DNA from: Daphnia carinata
Taxonomy: Eukaryota; Arthropoda; Branchiopoda; Diplostraca; Daphniidae
Direction: 5' to 3'
DNA: 64,000 bases
Assembly: GCF_022539665.2 (NCBI RefSeq)
Contig: NC_081332.1
Span: 2,513,884-2,577,883 of the forward strand
Below are positions 36,336 through 52,000 of this stretch, one piece after another; positions within the stretch are counted from its first letter, which is position 1; each line of letters begins with the position of its first letter. The position numbers and the translations under genes are program-made. The notes under the pieces were generated by a model that was given only the letters and a program-made list of their open reading frames with translations, was not told the DNA's origin and made no database searches.

Positions 36336-37089
36336 AAGTAGGTACGATAGAAATTTAAGGCCCGAAAAAACAATAAGCCCGACTTTTAATTAAAAAATTA
36401 TTATCAATAAAACTAGATAATTATATATGATTTAGATGCTAAATTTAACTAGAATAAAACGAATATGAAATTAGATTTTTCATTTGTAGAATTTATGGTT
36501 TTTGAGTTATTTTAAATATAAAAGTAGGTACGATAGAAATTTAAGGCCCGAAAAACAATAAGCCCGACTTTTAACTAAAAAATTATTAACAATAAAACTA
36601 GATAATTATATATGATTTAGATGCTAAATTTAACAAAAATCACGAATTTGAAATTCATTTTTTTGTAGAATTTATGGTTTTTGAGTTATTTTAAATATAA
36701 AAGTAGGTACGATAGACATTTAAGGCCCGAAAAAACAATAAGCCCGACTTTTAGTTAAAAAATTATTATCAATAAAACTAGATAACTATATATGATTTAG
36801 ATGCTAAATTTAACAAGAATCACGAATATGAAATTTGTTTGTATGTAGACTTAATGGTTTTTGAGTTATTTTAAATATAAAAGTAGGTACGATAGAAATT
36901 TAAGGCCCGAAAAAAAACAATAAGCCCGACTTTTACCTAAAAAATATTATCAATAAAACTAGATAACTATGCATGATTTAGATGCTAAATTTAACAAGAA
37001 TCACGAATTTGAAATTAGTTTTTATGTAGACTTTCTGGTTTTTGAGTTATTTTAAATATAAAGTAGGTACGATAGAAATTTAAGGCCCG
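36332..37089. repeat. ~180-bp AT-rich subrepeat block inside the macrosatellite (example)
   Basis: The subrepeat starts AAAGTAGGTACGATAG, contains GGCCCGA and AATAAGCCCGAC, and ends in a GTTTTTGAGTTATTT box. It is repeated at about 180-bp steps here (36333, 36520, 36700, 36880, 37063). Equivalent blocks lie at about 39021-39770, 41702-42451, 44383-45132, 47065-47814, 49746-50495, 52427-53198, 55130-55879 and 57811-58559. The left edge of the array (34113-34321) has only one. The nth monomers of different units are more alike than neighbours within a unit, as in a higher-order repeat. Confidence 0.93.
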
Positions 37090-40000
37090 ATTCCCGAACG
37101 CTGTGATGTTCGTTTTCTGTGTTTTCAGAATAAGTTTTCCTATGTTAAGCATCCATATTTTTGAAGAAAGTGATGATGGTTTGTTTCGCAGAGGAATCGT
37201 TTAATTTTCTCTTTTTCTCGTATTCCCCGAAAGAAACTAAGAAATCCAATGAGGAACGAACAGCACACAGGGTGTTGTCGAAGAGGAACACGTAGTCTAG
37301 ATTATGAGAACAAATTTGAAATTCTAGACAATGCTCTTGAGCAATGTGTCCGTTGTAAGATTTATTTTCTATATTGGCATAATAGTATTGTTAGAAAATC
37401 ATGAATTGATTTCTTCCTTTTAGGTTTTTGACTTCGTTTAATGTTGTGGCTGAATTGGACAATGAGAGATTGAATCAACAACATATCAAGTGGGCAGCTC
37501 ATGGTCAAACTCGTTTGGCATAAAGGTATCATTTAATTGGGAATATTTGTTCATGTCAATACAAGTATTTGCATAGGTTTTCTTCATAGGGGCTTTAGCA
37601 CCAAACATTTTTCTTCTTTAGGGTTTGTTAGATAAGGGTGGAGGCAGCTTTAACAATTTAGATCTAGCACCTATTAGACTGGTGGTGTTGGCCCCGTGAA
37701 TCTTATCGTCTTCAAGCTGGGTGAAAAAACAATGAGTATTTAGTTATCAAAATTACCTGAGGCATGTGCAAATATTCAAATAATTCTTCGTTGAAGTTCA
37801 GTTGGTTTCGTGCAACATCCTCACAAAAATGCAACAAGACTTAACAAATAGAGCATATAGATGCAGTGTCGATCTGTACCAGTGAGTACCAGAGTAATGT
37901 GACAAGCATTCATGATGGTGATTAATCTTCACACAGCTAACATTTAGTTGGTACTATTATATGTTTTATAAATTCAGTTATAATTTAATTCAGCTTGTTA
38001 TTTAGTGGAATATAATTTATTTCAGTTTTTCTGATGCAGTTTGGAAGCCACTTGGAGTAAACCTTTCGTCAGTTACTCACAAAAAAAGATTGGCAAATCT
38101 GGTCCTGAGAGATCACTTTTTTTGTCAAGGAAATACTGGAAATTGGTATTGAAAAGGTCATTAACAGAAAATTTTTGTATTTAATCAGTTTATTCTTATA
38201 TTTAACATGGTTGTTCAGAAATGCCATGGAATCTAAAAGCACTTGACAAAAAAAACATTTTGATTGTTCTCGTACCTGCATTAGATCGAAATTGCTTGTC
38301 CAATGGTACCAATTCATTAATGAAAACAATCTATTAGACAAAAATGTATGATTGACTGATCATCATCTGTGTAAATTTATATATAATTCTTATAATTCTA
38401 GGTATTCAACCATGGCATGTTGACCAGCTATCTGCGGAGTGAAAATCTACTTGACAGTGTTCAACCAGTTAAGTAGCTGAATAGCTATGAAACACAACCA
38501 ATCCAGGAACTGAGTGTGTTGAACAACCACACTTATCTTGGAGAGCTGCAGAAAGAGAATGGAACATTACCCTGCCAAACACCTGCTTCCAAATGGTAGT
38601 TTTAATTATTTGTTTTTACAAGATATATTCAGTCAATTCTTCGAAAAACTGTTCTTTTTCACAGGTCAATGGCAGGGGTCTTATTCACTGTCTGATGAAT
38701 TTAACTTTAAACAAGATATTGCTTTTGATTACCTCTGCTGGTAACTTTTATATTCCTAGTTAAGATGTGGCTTTCATCAAAAAGGGTTGAAACTAACATC
38801 TAACTTTTTTTTTCTTCTTCTCCAAAGAGCTGCTTAGGAAGTTAGCTAGAGTGACGAAGATGTGTCATCACAGCAGAATAAGTGTAAAAAGCAAGTTGTT
38901 CAGCAAAATGAGTGCCTTGCATTATTTACCACTATTTTACGATATTGAGCTGATGATACCTGGTAAACCTGCAATTTGTTTTTATGTAGACTTCATGGTT
39001 TTTGAGTTATGTCCAAAATAAAAGTAGGTACGATAGAAATTTAAGGCCCGAAAGAACAATAAGCCCGACTTTTAACTAAAAAATTATTATCAATAAAACT
39101 AGATAATTATACATGATTTAGATGCTAAATTTAACAAGAATCACGAATATGAAATTAGTTTTTATGTAGACTTTATGGTTTTTGAGTTATTTTAAATATA
39201 AAAGTAGGTACGATAGAAATTTAAGGCCCGAACAAACAATAAGCCCGACTTTTAACTAAAAAAATATTATCAATAAAATTAGAAAACTATATATGATTTA
39301 GATGCTAAATTTAACAAGAATCACGAATATGAAATTCGTTTTTTTGTAGAATTTATGGTTTTTGAGTTATTTTAAATATAAAAGTAGGTACGATAGACAT
39401 TTAAGGCCCGAAAAAACAATAAGCCCGACTTTTAGTTAAAAAATTATTATCGATAAAACTAGATAACTATATGTGATTTAGATGCTAAATTTAACAAGAA
39501 TCACGAATATGAAATTTGTTTGTATGTAGACTTAATGGTTTTTGAGTTATTTTAAATATAAAAGTAGGTACGATAGAAATTTAAGGCCCGAAAAAAAACA
39601 ATAAGCCCGACTTTTACCTAAAAAATATTATCAATAAAACTAGATAACTATATACGATTTAGATGCTAAATTTAACAAGAATCCCGAATTTGAAATTAGT
39701 TTTTATGTAGACTTTCTGGTTTTTGAGTTATTTTAAATATAAAGTAGGTACGATAGAAATTTAAGGCCCGATTCCCGAACGCTGTGATGTTCGTTTTCTG
39801 TGTTTTCAGAATAAGTTTTCCTATGTTAAGCATCCATATTTTTGAAGAAAGTGATGATGGTTTGTTTCGCAGAGGAATCGTTTAATTTTCTTTTTTTCTC
39901 GTATTACCCGAAAGAAACTAAGAAATCCAATGAGGAACGAACAGCACACAGGGTGTTGTCGAAGAGGAACACGTAGTCTAGATTATGAGAACAAATTTGA

Positions 40001-43000
40001 AATTCTAGACAATGCTCTTGAGCAATGTGTCCGTTGTAAGATTTATTTTCTATATTGGCATAATAGTATTGTTAGAAAATCATGAATTGTTTTCTTCCTT
40101 TTAGGTTTTTGACTTCGTTTAATGTTGTGGCTGAATTGGACAATGAGAGATTGAATCAACAACATATCAAGTGGGCAGCTCATGGTCAAACTCGTTTGGC
40201 ATAAAGGTATCATTTAATTGGGAATATTTGTTCATGTCAATACAAGTATTTGCATAGGTTTTCTTCATAGGGGCTTTAGCACCAAACATTTTTTCTTCTT
40301 TAGGGTTTGTTAGATAAGGGTGGAGGCAGCTTTAACAATTTAGATCTAGCACCTATTAGACTGGTGGTGTTGGCCCCGTGAATCTTATCGTCTTCAAGCT
40401 GGGTGAAAAAACAATGAGTATTTAGTTATCAAAATTACCTGAGGCATGTGCAAATATTCAAATAATTCTTCGTTGAAGTTCAGTTGGTTTCGTGCAACAT
40501 CCTCACAAAAATGCAACAAGACTTAACAAATAGAGCATATAGATGCAGTGTCGATCTGTACCAGTGAGTACCAGAGTAATGTGACAAGCATTCATGATGG
40601 TGATTAATCTTCACACAGCTAACATTTAGTTGGTACTATTATATGTTTTATAAATTCAGTTATAATTTAATTCAGCTTGTTATTTAGTGGAATATAATTT
40701 ATTTCAGTTTTTCTGATGCAGTTTGGAAGCCACTTGGAGTAAACCTTTCGTCAGTTACTCACAAAAAAGATTGGCAAATCTGGTCCTGAGAGATCACTTT
40801 TTTTGTCAAGGAAATACTGGAAATTGGTATTGAAAAGGTCATTAACAGAAAATTTTTGTATTTAATCAGTTTATTCTTATATTTAACATGGTTGTTCAGA
40901 AATGCCATGGAATCTAAAAGCACTTGACAAAAAAAACATTTTGATTGTTCTCGTACCTGCATTAGATCGAAATTGCTTGTCCAATGGTACCAATTCATTA
41001 ATGAAAACAATCTATTAGACAAAAATGTATGATTGACTGATCATCATCTGTGTAAATTTATATATAATTCTTATAATTCTAGGTATTCAACCATGGCATG
41101 TTGACCAGCTATTCTGCGGAGTGAAAATCTACTTGACAGTGTTCAACCAGTTAAGTAGCTGAATAGCTATGAAACACAACCAATCCAGGAACTGAGTGTG
41201 TTGAACAACCACACTTATCTTGGAGAGCTGCAGAAAGAGAATGGAACATTACCCTGCCAAACACCTGCTTCCAAATGGTAGTTTTAATTATTTGTTTTTA
41301 CAAGATATATTCAGTCAATTCTTCGAAAAACTGTTCTTTTTCACAGGTCAATGGCAGGGGTCTTATTCACTGTCTGATGAATTTAACTTTAAACAAGATA
41401 TTGCTTTTGATTACCTCTGCTGGTAACTTTTATATTCCTAGTTAAGATATGGCTTTCATCAAAAAGGGTTGAAACTAACATCTAACTTTTTTTTCTTCTT
41501 CTCCAAAGAGCTGCTTAGGAAGTTAGCTAGAGTGACGAAGATGTGTCATCACAGCAGAATAAGTGTAAAAAGCAAGTTGTTCAGCAAAATGAGTGCCTTG
41601 CATTATTTACCACTATTTTACGATATTGAGCTGATGATACCTGGTAAACCTGCAATTTGTTTTTATGTAGACTTCATGGTTTTTGAGTTATGTCCAAAAT
41701 AAAAGTAGGTACGATAGAAATTTAAGGCCCGAAAGAACAATAAGCCCGACTTTTAACTAAAAAATTATTATCAATAAAACTAGATAATTATACATGATTT
41801 AGATGCTAAATTTAACAAGAATCACGAATATGAAATTAGTTTTTATGTAGACTTTATGGTTTTTGAGTTATTTTAAATATAAAAGTAGGTACGATAGAAA
41901 TTTAAGGCCCGAACAAACAATAAGCCCGACTTTTAACTAAAAAAATATTATCAATAAAATTAGAAAACTATATATGATTTAGATGCTAAATTTAACAAGA
42001 ATCACGAATATGAAATTCGTTTTTTTGTAGAATTTATGGTTTTTGAGTTATTTTAAATATAAAAGTAGGTACGATAGACATTTAAGGCCCGAAAAAACAA
42101 TAAGCCCGACTTTTAGTTAAAAAATTATTATCGATAAAACTAGATAACTATATGTGATTTAGATGCTAAATTTAACAAGAATCACGAATATGAAATTTGT
42201 TTGTATGTAGACTTAATGGTTTTTGAGTTATTTTAAATATAAAAGTAGGTACGATAGAAATTTAAGGCCCGAAAAAAAACAATAAGCCCGACTTTTACCT
42301 AAAAAATATTATCAATAAAACTAGATAACTATATACGATTTAGATGCTAAATTTAACAAGAATCCCGAATTTGAAATTAGTTTTTATGTAGACTTTCTGG
42401 TTTTTGAGTTATTTTAAATATAAAGTAGGTACGATAGAAATTTAAGGCCCGATTCCCGAACGCTGTGATGTTCGTTTTCTGTGTTTTCAGAATAAGTTTT
42501 CCTATGTTAAGCATCCATATTTTTGAAGAAAGTGATGATGGTTTGTTTCGCAGAGGAATCGTTTAATTTTCTTTTTTTCTCGTATTCCCCGAAAGAAACT
42601 AAGAAATCCAATGAGGAACGAACAGCACACAGGGTGTTGTCGAAGAGGAACACGTAGTCTAGATTATGAGAACAAATTTGAAATTCTAGACAATGCTCTT
42701 GAGCAATGTGTCCGTTGTAAGATTTATTTTCTATATTGGCATAATAGTATTGTTAGAAAATCATGAATTGTTTTCTTCCTTTTAGGTTTTTGACTTCGTT
42801 TAATGTTGTGGCTGAATTGGACAATGAGAGATTGAATCAACAACATATCAAGTGGGCAGCTCATGGTCAAACTCGTTTGGCATAAAGGTATCATTTAATT
42901 GGGAATATTTGTTCATGTCAATACAAGTATTTGCATAGGTTTTCTTCATAGGGGCTTTAGCACCAAACATTTTTTCTTCTTTAGGGTTTGTTAGATAAGG

Positions 43001-46000
43001 GTGGAGGCAGCTTTAACAATTTAGATCTAGCACCTATTAGACTGGTGGTGTTGGCCCCGTGAATCTTATCGTCTTCAAGCTGGGTGAAAAAACAATGAGT
43101 ATTTAGTTATCAAAATTACCTGAGGCATGTGCAAATATTCAAATAATTCTTCGTTGAAGTTCAGTTGGTTTCGTGCAACATCCTCACAAAAATGCAACAA
43201 GACTTAACAAATAGAGCATATAGATGCAGTGTCGATCTGTACCAGTGAGTACCAGAGTAATGTGACAAGCATTCATGATGGTGATTAATCTTCACACAGC
43301 TAACATTTAGTTGGTACTATTATATGTTTTATAAATTCAGTTATAATTTAATTCAGCTTGTTATTTAGTGGAATATAATTTATTTCAGTTTTTCTGATGC
43401 AGTTTGGAAGCCACTTGGAGTAAACCTTTCGTCAGTTACTCACAAAAAAAGATTGGCAAATCTGGTCCTGAGAGATCACTTTTTTTTGTCAAGGAAATAC
43501 TGGAAATTGGTATTGAAAAGGTCATTAACAGAAAATTTTTGTATTTAATCAGTTTATTCTTATATTTAACATGGTTGTTCAGAAATGCCATGGAATCTAA
43601 AAGCACTTGACAAAAAAACATTTTGATTGTTCTCGTACCTGCATTAGATCGAAATTGCTTGTCCAATGGTACCAATTCATTAATGAAAACAATCTATTAG
43701 ACAAAAATGTATGATTGACTGATCATCATCTGTGTAAATTTATATATAATTCTTATAATTCTAGGTATTCAACCATGGCATGTTGACCAGCTATCTGCGG
43801 AGTGAAAATCTACTTGACAGTGTTCAACCAGTTAAGTAGCTGAATAGCTATGAAACACAACCAATCCAGGAACTGAGTGTGTTGAACAACCACACTTATC
43901 TTGGAGAGCTGCAGAAAGAGAATGGAACATTACCCTGCCAAACACCTGCTTCCAAATGGTAGTTTTAATTATTTGTTTTTACAAGATATATTCAGTCAAT
44001 TCTTCGAAAAACTGTTCTTTTTCACAGGTCAATGGCAGGGGTCTTATTCACTGTCTGATGAATTTAACTTTAAACAAGATATTGCTTTTGATTACCTCTG
44101 CTGGTAACTTTTATATTCCTAGTTAAGATGTGGCTTTCATCAAAAAGGGTTGAAACTAACATCTAACTTTTTTTTCTTCTTCTCCAAAGAGCTGCTTAGG
44201 AAGTTAGCTAGAGTGACGAAGATGTGTCATCACAGCAGAATAAGTGTAAAAAGCAAGTTGTTCAGCAAAATGAGTGCCTTGCATTATTTACCACTATTTT
44301 ACGATATTGAGCTGATGATACCTGGTAAACCTGCAATTTGTTTTTATGTAGACTTCATGGTTTTTGAGTTATGTCCAAAATAAAAGTAGGTACGATAGAA
44401 ATTTAAGGCCCGAAAGAACAATAAGCCCGACTTTTAACTAAAAAATTATTATCAATAAAACTAGATAATTATACATGATTTAGATGCTAAATTTAACAAG
44501 AATCACGAATATGAAATTAGTTTTTATGTAGACTTTATGGTTTTTGAGTTATTTTAAATATAAAAGTAGGTACGATAGAAATTTAAGGCCCGAACAAACA
44601 ATAAGCCCGACTTTTAACTAAAAAAATATTATCAATAAAATTAGAAAACTATATATGATTTAGATGCTAAATTTAACAAGAATCACGAATATGAAATTCG
44701 TTTTTTTGTAGAATTTATGGTTTTTGAGTTATTTTAAATATAAAAGTAGGTACGATAGACATTTAAGGCCCGAAAAAACAATAAGCCCGACTTTTAGTTA
44801 AAAAATTATTATCGATAAAACTAGATAACTATATGTGATTTAGATGCTAAATTTAACAAGAATCACGAATATGAAATTTGTTTGTATGTAGACTTAATGG
44901 TTTTTGAGTTATTTTAAATATAAAAGTAGGTACGATAGAAATTTAAGGCCCGAAAAAAAACAATAAGCCCGACTTTTACCTAAAAAATATTATCAATAAA
45001 ACTAGATAACTATATACGATTTAGATGCTAAATTTAACAAGAATCCCGAATTTGAAATTAGTTTTTATGTAGACTTTCTGGTTTTTGAGTTATTTTAAAT
45101 ATAAAGTAGGTACGATAGAAATTTAAGGCCCGATTCCCGAACGCTGTGATGTTCGTTTTCTGTGTTTTCAGAATAAGTTTTCCTATGTTAAGCATCCATA
45201 TTTTTGAAGAAAGTGATGATGGTTTGTTTCGCAGAGGAATCGTTTAATTTTCTTTTTTTCTCGTATTCCCCGAAAGAAACTAAGAAATCCAATGAGGAAC
45301 GAACAGCACACAGGGTGTTGTCGAAGAGGAACACGTAGTCTAGATTATGAGAACAAATTTGAAATTCTAGACAATGCTCTTGAGCAATGTGTCCGTTGTA
45401 AGATTTATTTTCTATATTGGCATAATAGTATTGTTAGAAAATCATGAATTGTTTTCTTCCTTTTAGGTTTTTGACTTCGTTTAATGTTGTGGCTGAATTG
45501 GACAATGAGAGATTGAATCAACAACATATCAAGTGGGCAGCTCATGGTCAAACTCGTTTGGCATAAAGGTATCATTTAATTGGGAATATTTGTTCATGTC
45601 AATACAAGTATTTGCATAGGTTTTCTTCATAGGGGCTTTAGCACCAAACATTTTTTCTTCTTTAGGGTTTGTTAGATAAGGGTGGAGGCAGCTTTAACAA
45701 TTTAGATCTAGCACCTATTAGACTGGTGGTGTTGGCCCCGTGAATCTTATCGTCTTCAAGCTGGGTGAAAAAACAATGAGTATTTAGTTATCAAAATTAC
45801 CTGAGGCATGTGCAAATATTCAAATAATTCTTCGTTGAAGTTCAGTTGGTTTCGTGCAACATCCTCACAAAAATGCAACAAGACTTAACAAATAGAGCAT
45901 ATAGATGCAGTGTCGATCTGTACCAGTGAGTACCAGAGTAATGTGACAAGCATTCATGATGGTGATTAATCTTCACACAGCTAACATTTAGTTGGTACTA

Positions 46001-49000
46001 TTATATGTTTTATAAATTCAGTTATAATTTAATTCAGCTTGTTATTTAGTGGAATATAATTTATTTCAGTTTTTCTGATGCAGTTTGGAAGCCACTTGGA
46101 GTAAACCTTTCGTCAGTTACTCACAAAAAAAGATTGGCAAATCTGGTCCTGAGAGATCACTTTTTTTGTCAAGGAAATACTGGAAATTGGTATTGAAAAG
46201 GTCATTAACAGAAAATTTTTGTATTTAATCAGTTTATTCTTATATTTAACATGGTTGTTCAGAAATGCCATGGAATCTAAAAGCACTTGACAAAAAAAAC
46301 ATTTTGATTGTTCTCGTACCTGCATTAGATCGAAATTGCTTGTCCAATGGTACCAATTCATTAATGAAAACAATCTATTAGACAAAAATGTATGATTGAC
46401 TGATCATCATCTGTGTAAATTTATATATAATTCTTATAATTCTAGGTATTCAACCATGGCATGTTGACCAGCTATCTGCGGAGTGAAAATCTACTTGACA
46501 GTGTTCAACCAGTTAAGTAGCTGAATAGCTATGAAACACAACCAATCCAGGAACTGAGTGTGTTGAACAACCACACTTATCTTGGAGAGCTGCAGAAAGA
46601 GAATGGAACATTACCCTGCCAAACACCTGCTTCCAAATGGTAGTTTTAATTATTTGTTTTTACAAGATATATTCAGTCAATTCTTCGAAAAACTGTTCTT
46701 TTTCACAGGTCAATGGCAGGGGTCTTATTCACTGTCTGATGAATTTAACTTTAAACAAGATATTGCTTTTGATTACCTCTGCTGGTAACTTTTATATTCC
46801 TAGTTAAGATGTGGCTTTCATCAAAAAGGGTTGAAACTAACATCTAACTTTTTTTTTCTTCTTCTCCAAAGAGCTGCTTAGGAAGTTAGCTAGAGTGACG
46901 AAGATGTGTCATCACAGCAGAATAAGTGTAAAAAGCAAGTTGTTCAGCAAAATGAGTGCCTTGCATTATTTACCACTATTTTACGATATTGAGCTGATGA
47001 TACCTGGTAAACCTGCAATTTGTTTTTATGTAGACTTCATGGTTTTTGAGTTATGTCCAAAATAAAAGTAGGTACGATAGAAATTTAAGGCCCGAAAGAA
47101 CAATAAGCCCGACTTTTAACTAAAAAATTATTATCAATAAAACTAGATAATTATACATGATTTAGATGCTAAATTTAACAAGAATCACGAATATGAAATT
47201 AGTTTTTATGTAGACTTTATGGTTTTTGAGTTATTTTAAATATAAAAGTAGGTACGATAGAAATTTAAGGCCCGAACAAACAATAAGCCCGACTTTTAAC
47301 TAAAAAAATATTATCAATAAAATTAGAAAACTATATATGATTTAGATGCTAAATTTAACAAGAATCACGAATATGAAATTCGTTTTTTTGTAGAATTTAT
47401 GGTTTTTGAGTTATTTTAAATATAAAAGTAGGTACGATAGACATTTAAGGCCCGAAAAAACAATAAGCCCGACTTTTAGTTAAAAAATTATTATCGATAA
47501 AACTAGATAACTATATGTGATTTAGATGCTAAATTTAACAAGAATCACGAATATGAAATTTGTTTGTATGTAGACTTAATGGTTTTTGAGTTATTTTAAA
47601 TATAAAAGTAGGTACGATAGAAATTTAAGGCCCGAAAAAAAACAATAAGCCCGACTTTTACCTAAAAAATATTATCAATAAAACTAGATAACTATATACG
47701 ATTTAGATGCTAAATTTAACAAGAATCCCGAATTTGAAATTAGTTTTTATGTAGACTTTCTGGTTTTTGAGTTATTTTAAATATAAAGTAGGTACGATAG
47801 AAATTTAAGGCCCGATTCCCGAACGCTGTGATGTTCGTTTTCTGTGTTTTCAGAATAAGTTTTCCTATGTTAAGCATCCATATTTTTGAAGAAAGTGATG
47901 ATGGTTTGTTTCGCAGAGGAATCGTTTAATTTTCTTTTTTTCTCGTATTCCCCGAAAGAAACTAAGAAATCCAATGAGGAACGAACAGCACACAGGGTGT
48001 TGTCGAAGAGGAACACGTAGTCTAGATTATGAGAACAAATTTGAAATTCTAGACAATGCTCTTGAGCAATGTGTCCGTTGTAAGATTTATTTTCTATATT
48101 GGCATAATAGTATTGTTAGAAAATCATGAATTGTTTTCTTCCTTTTAGGTTTTTGACTTCGTTTAATGTTGTGGCTGAATTGGACAATGAGAGATTGAAT
48201 CAACAACATATCAAGTGGGCAGCTCATGGTCAAACTCGTTTGGCATAAAGGTATCATTTAATTGGGAATATTTGTTCATGTCAATACAAGTATTTGCATA
48301 GGTTTTCTTCATAGGGGCTTTAGCACCAAACATTTTTTCTTCTTTAGGGTTTGTTAGATAAGGGTGGAGGCAGCTTTAACAATTTAGATCTAGCACCTAT
48401 TAGACTGGTGGTGTTGGCCCCGTGAATCTTATCGTCTTCAAGCTGGGTGAAAAAACAATGAGTATTTAGTTATCAAAATTACCTGAGGCATGTGCAAATA
48501 TTCAAATAATTCTTCGTTGAAGTTCAGTTGGTTTCGTGCAACATCCTCACAAAAATGCAACAAGACTTAACAAATAGAGCATATAGATGCAGTGTCGATC
48601 TGTACCAGTGAGTACCAGAGTAATGTGACAAGCATTCATGATGGTGATTAATCTTCACACAGCTAACATTTAGTTGGTACTATTATATGTTTTATAAATT
48701 CAGTTATAATTTAATTCAGCTTGTTATTTAGTGGAATATAATTTATTTCAGTTTTTCTGATGCAGTTTGGAAGCCACTTGGAGTAAACCTTTCGTCAGTT
48801 ACTCACAAAAAAAGATTGGCAAATCTGGTCCTGAGAGATCACTTTTTTTGTCAAGGAAATACTGGAAATTGGTATTGAAAAGGTCATTAACAGAAAATTT
48901 TTGTATTTAATCAGTTTATTCTTATATTTAACATGGTTGTTCAGAAATGCCATGGAATCTAAAAGCACTTGACAAAAAAAACATTTTGATTGTTCTCGTA

Positions 49001-52000
49001 CCTGCATTAGATCGAAATTGCTTGTCCAATGGTACCAATTCATTAATGAAAACAATCTATTAGACAAAAATGTATGATTGACTGATCATCATCTGTGTAA
49101 ATTTATATATAATTCTTATAATTCTAGGTATTCAACCATGGCATGTTGACCAGCTATCTGCGGAGTGAAAATCTACTTGACAGTGTTCAACCAGTTAAGT
49201 AGCTGAATAGCTATGAAACACAACCAATCCAGGAACTGAGTGTGTTGAACAACCACACTTATCTTGGAGAGCTGCAGAAAGAGAATGGAACATTACCCTG
49301 CCAAACACCTGCTTCCAAATGGTAGTTTTAATTATTTGTTTTTACAAGATATATTCAGTCAATTCTTCGAAAAACTGTTCTTTTTCACAGGTCAATGGCA
49401 GGGGTCTTATTCACTGTCTGATGAATTTAACTTTAAACAAGATATTGCTTTTGATTACCTCTGCTGGTAACTTTTATATTCCTAGTTAAGATGTGGCTTT
49501 CATCAAAAAGGGTTGAAACTAACATCTAACTTTTTTTTCTTCTTCTCCAAAGAGCTGCTTAGGAAGTTAGCTAGAGTGACGAAGATGTGTCATCACAGCA
49601 GAATAAGTGTAAAAAGCAAGTTGTTCAGCAAAATGAGTGCCTTGCATTATTTACCACTATTTTACGATATTGAGCTGATGATACCTGGTAAACCTGCAAT
49701 TTGTTTTTATGTAGACTTCATGGTTTTTGAGTTATGTCCAAAATAAAAGTAGGTACGATAGAAATTTAAGGCCCGAAAGAACAATAAGCCCGACTTTTAA
49801 CTAAAAAATTATTATCAATAAAACTAGATAATTATACATGATTTAGATGCTAAATTTAACAAGAATCACGAATATGAAATTAGTTTTTATGTAGACTTTA
49901 TGGTTTTTGAGTTATTTTAAATATAAAAGTAGGTACGATAGAAATTTAAGGCCCGAACAAACAATAAGCCCGACTTTTAACTAAAAAAATATTATCAATA
50001 AAATTAGAAAACTATATATGATTTAGATGCTAAATTTAACAAGAATCACGAATATGAAATTCGTTTTTTTGTAGAATTTATGGTTTTTGAGTTATTTTAA
50101 ATATAAAAGTAGGTACGATAGACATTTAAGGCCCGAAAAAACAATAAGCCCGACTTTTAGTTAAAAAATTATTATCGATAAAACTAGATAACTATATGTG
50201 ATTTAGATGCTAAATTTAACAAGAATCACGAATATGAAATTTGTTTGTATGTAGACTTAATGGTTTTTGAGTTATTTTAAATATAAAAGTAGGTACGATA
50301 GAAATTTAAGGCCCGAAAAAAAACAATAAGCCCGACTTTTACCTAAAAAATATTATCAATAAAACTAGATAACTATATACGATTTAGATGCTAAATTTAA
50401 CAAGAATCCCGAATTTGAAATTAGTTTTTATGTAGACTTTCTGGTTTTTGAGTTATTTTAAATATAAAGTAGGTACGATAGAAATTTAAGGCCCGATTCC
50501 CGAACGCTGTGATGTTCGTTTTCTGTGTTTTCAGAATAAGTTTTCCTATGTTAAGCATCCATATTTTTGAAGAAAGTGATGATGGTTTGTTTCGCAGAGG
50601 AATCGTTTAATTTTCTTTTTTTCTCGTATTCCCCGAAAGAAACTAAGAAATCCAATGAGGAACGAACAGCACACAGGGTGTTGTCGAAGAGGAACACGTA
50701 GTCTAGATTATGAGAACAAATTTGAAATTCTAGACAATGCTCTTGAGCAATGTGTCCGTTGTAAGATTTATTTTCTATATTGGCATAATAGTATTGTTAG
50801 AAAATCATGAATTGTTTTCTTCCTTTTAGGTTTTTGACTTCGTTTAATGTTGTGGCTGAATTGGACAATGAGAGATTGAATCAACAACATATCAAGTGGG
50901 CAGCTCATGGTCAAACTCGTTTGGCATAAAGGTATCATTTAATTGGGAATATTTGTTCATGTCAATACAAGTATTTGCATAGGTTTTCTTCATAGGGGCT
51001 TTAGCACCAAACATTTTTTCTTCTTTAGGGTTTGTTAGATAAGGGTGGAGGCAGCTTTAACAATTTAGATCTAGCACCTATTAGACTGGTGGTGTTGGCC
51101 CCGTGAATCTTATCGTCTTCAAGCTGGGTGAAAAAACAATGAGTATTTAGTTATCAAAATTACCTGAGGCATGTGCAAATATTCAAATAATTCTTCGTTG
51201 AAGTTCAGTTGGTTTCGTGCAACATCCTCACAAAAATGCAACAAGACTTAACAAATAGAGCATATAGATGCAGTGTCGATCTGTACCAGTGAGTACCAGA
51301 GTAATGTGACAAGCATTCATGATGGTGATTAATCTTCACACAGCTAACATTTAGTTGGTACTATTATATGTTTTATAAATTCAGTTATAATTTAATTCAG
51401 CTTGTTATTTAGTGGAATATAATTTATTTCAGTTTTTCTGATGCAGTTTGGAAGCCACTTGGAGTAAACCTTTCGTCAGTTACTCACAAAAAAAGATTGG
51501 CAAATCTGGTCCTGAGAGATCACTTTTTTTGTCAAGGAAATACTGGAAATTGGTATTGAAAAGGTCATTAACAGAAAATTTTTGTATTTAATCAGTTTAT
51601 TCTTATATTTAACATGGTTGTTCAGAAATGCCATGGAATCTAAAAGCACTTGACAAAAAAAACATTTTGATTGTTCTCGTACCTGCATTAGATCGAAATT
51701 GCTTGTCCAATGGTACCAATTCATTAATGAAAACAATCTATTAGACAAAAATGTATGATTGACTGATCATCATCTGTGTAAATTTATATATAATTCTTAT
51801 AATTCTAGGTATTCAACCATGGCATGTTGACCAGCTATCTGCGGAGTGAAAATCTACTTGACAGTGTTCAACCAGTTAAGTAGCTGAATAGCTATGAAAC
51901 ACAACCAATCCAGGAACTGAGTGTGTTGAACAACCACACTTATCTTGGAGAGCTGCAGAAAGAGAATGGAACATTACCCTGCCAAACACCTGCTTCCAAA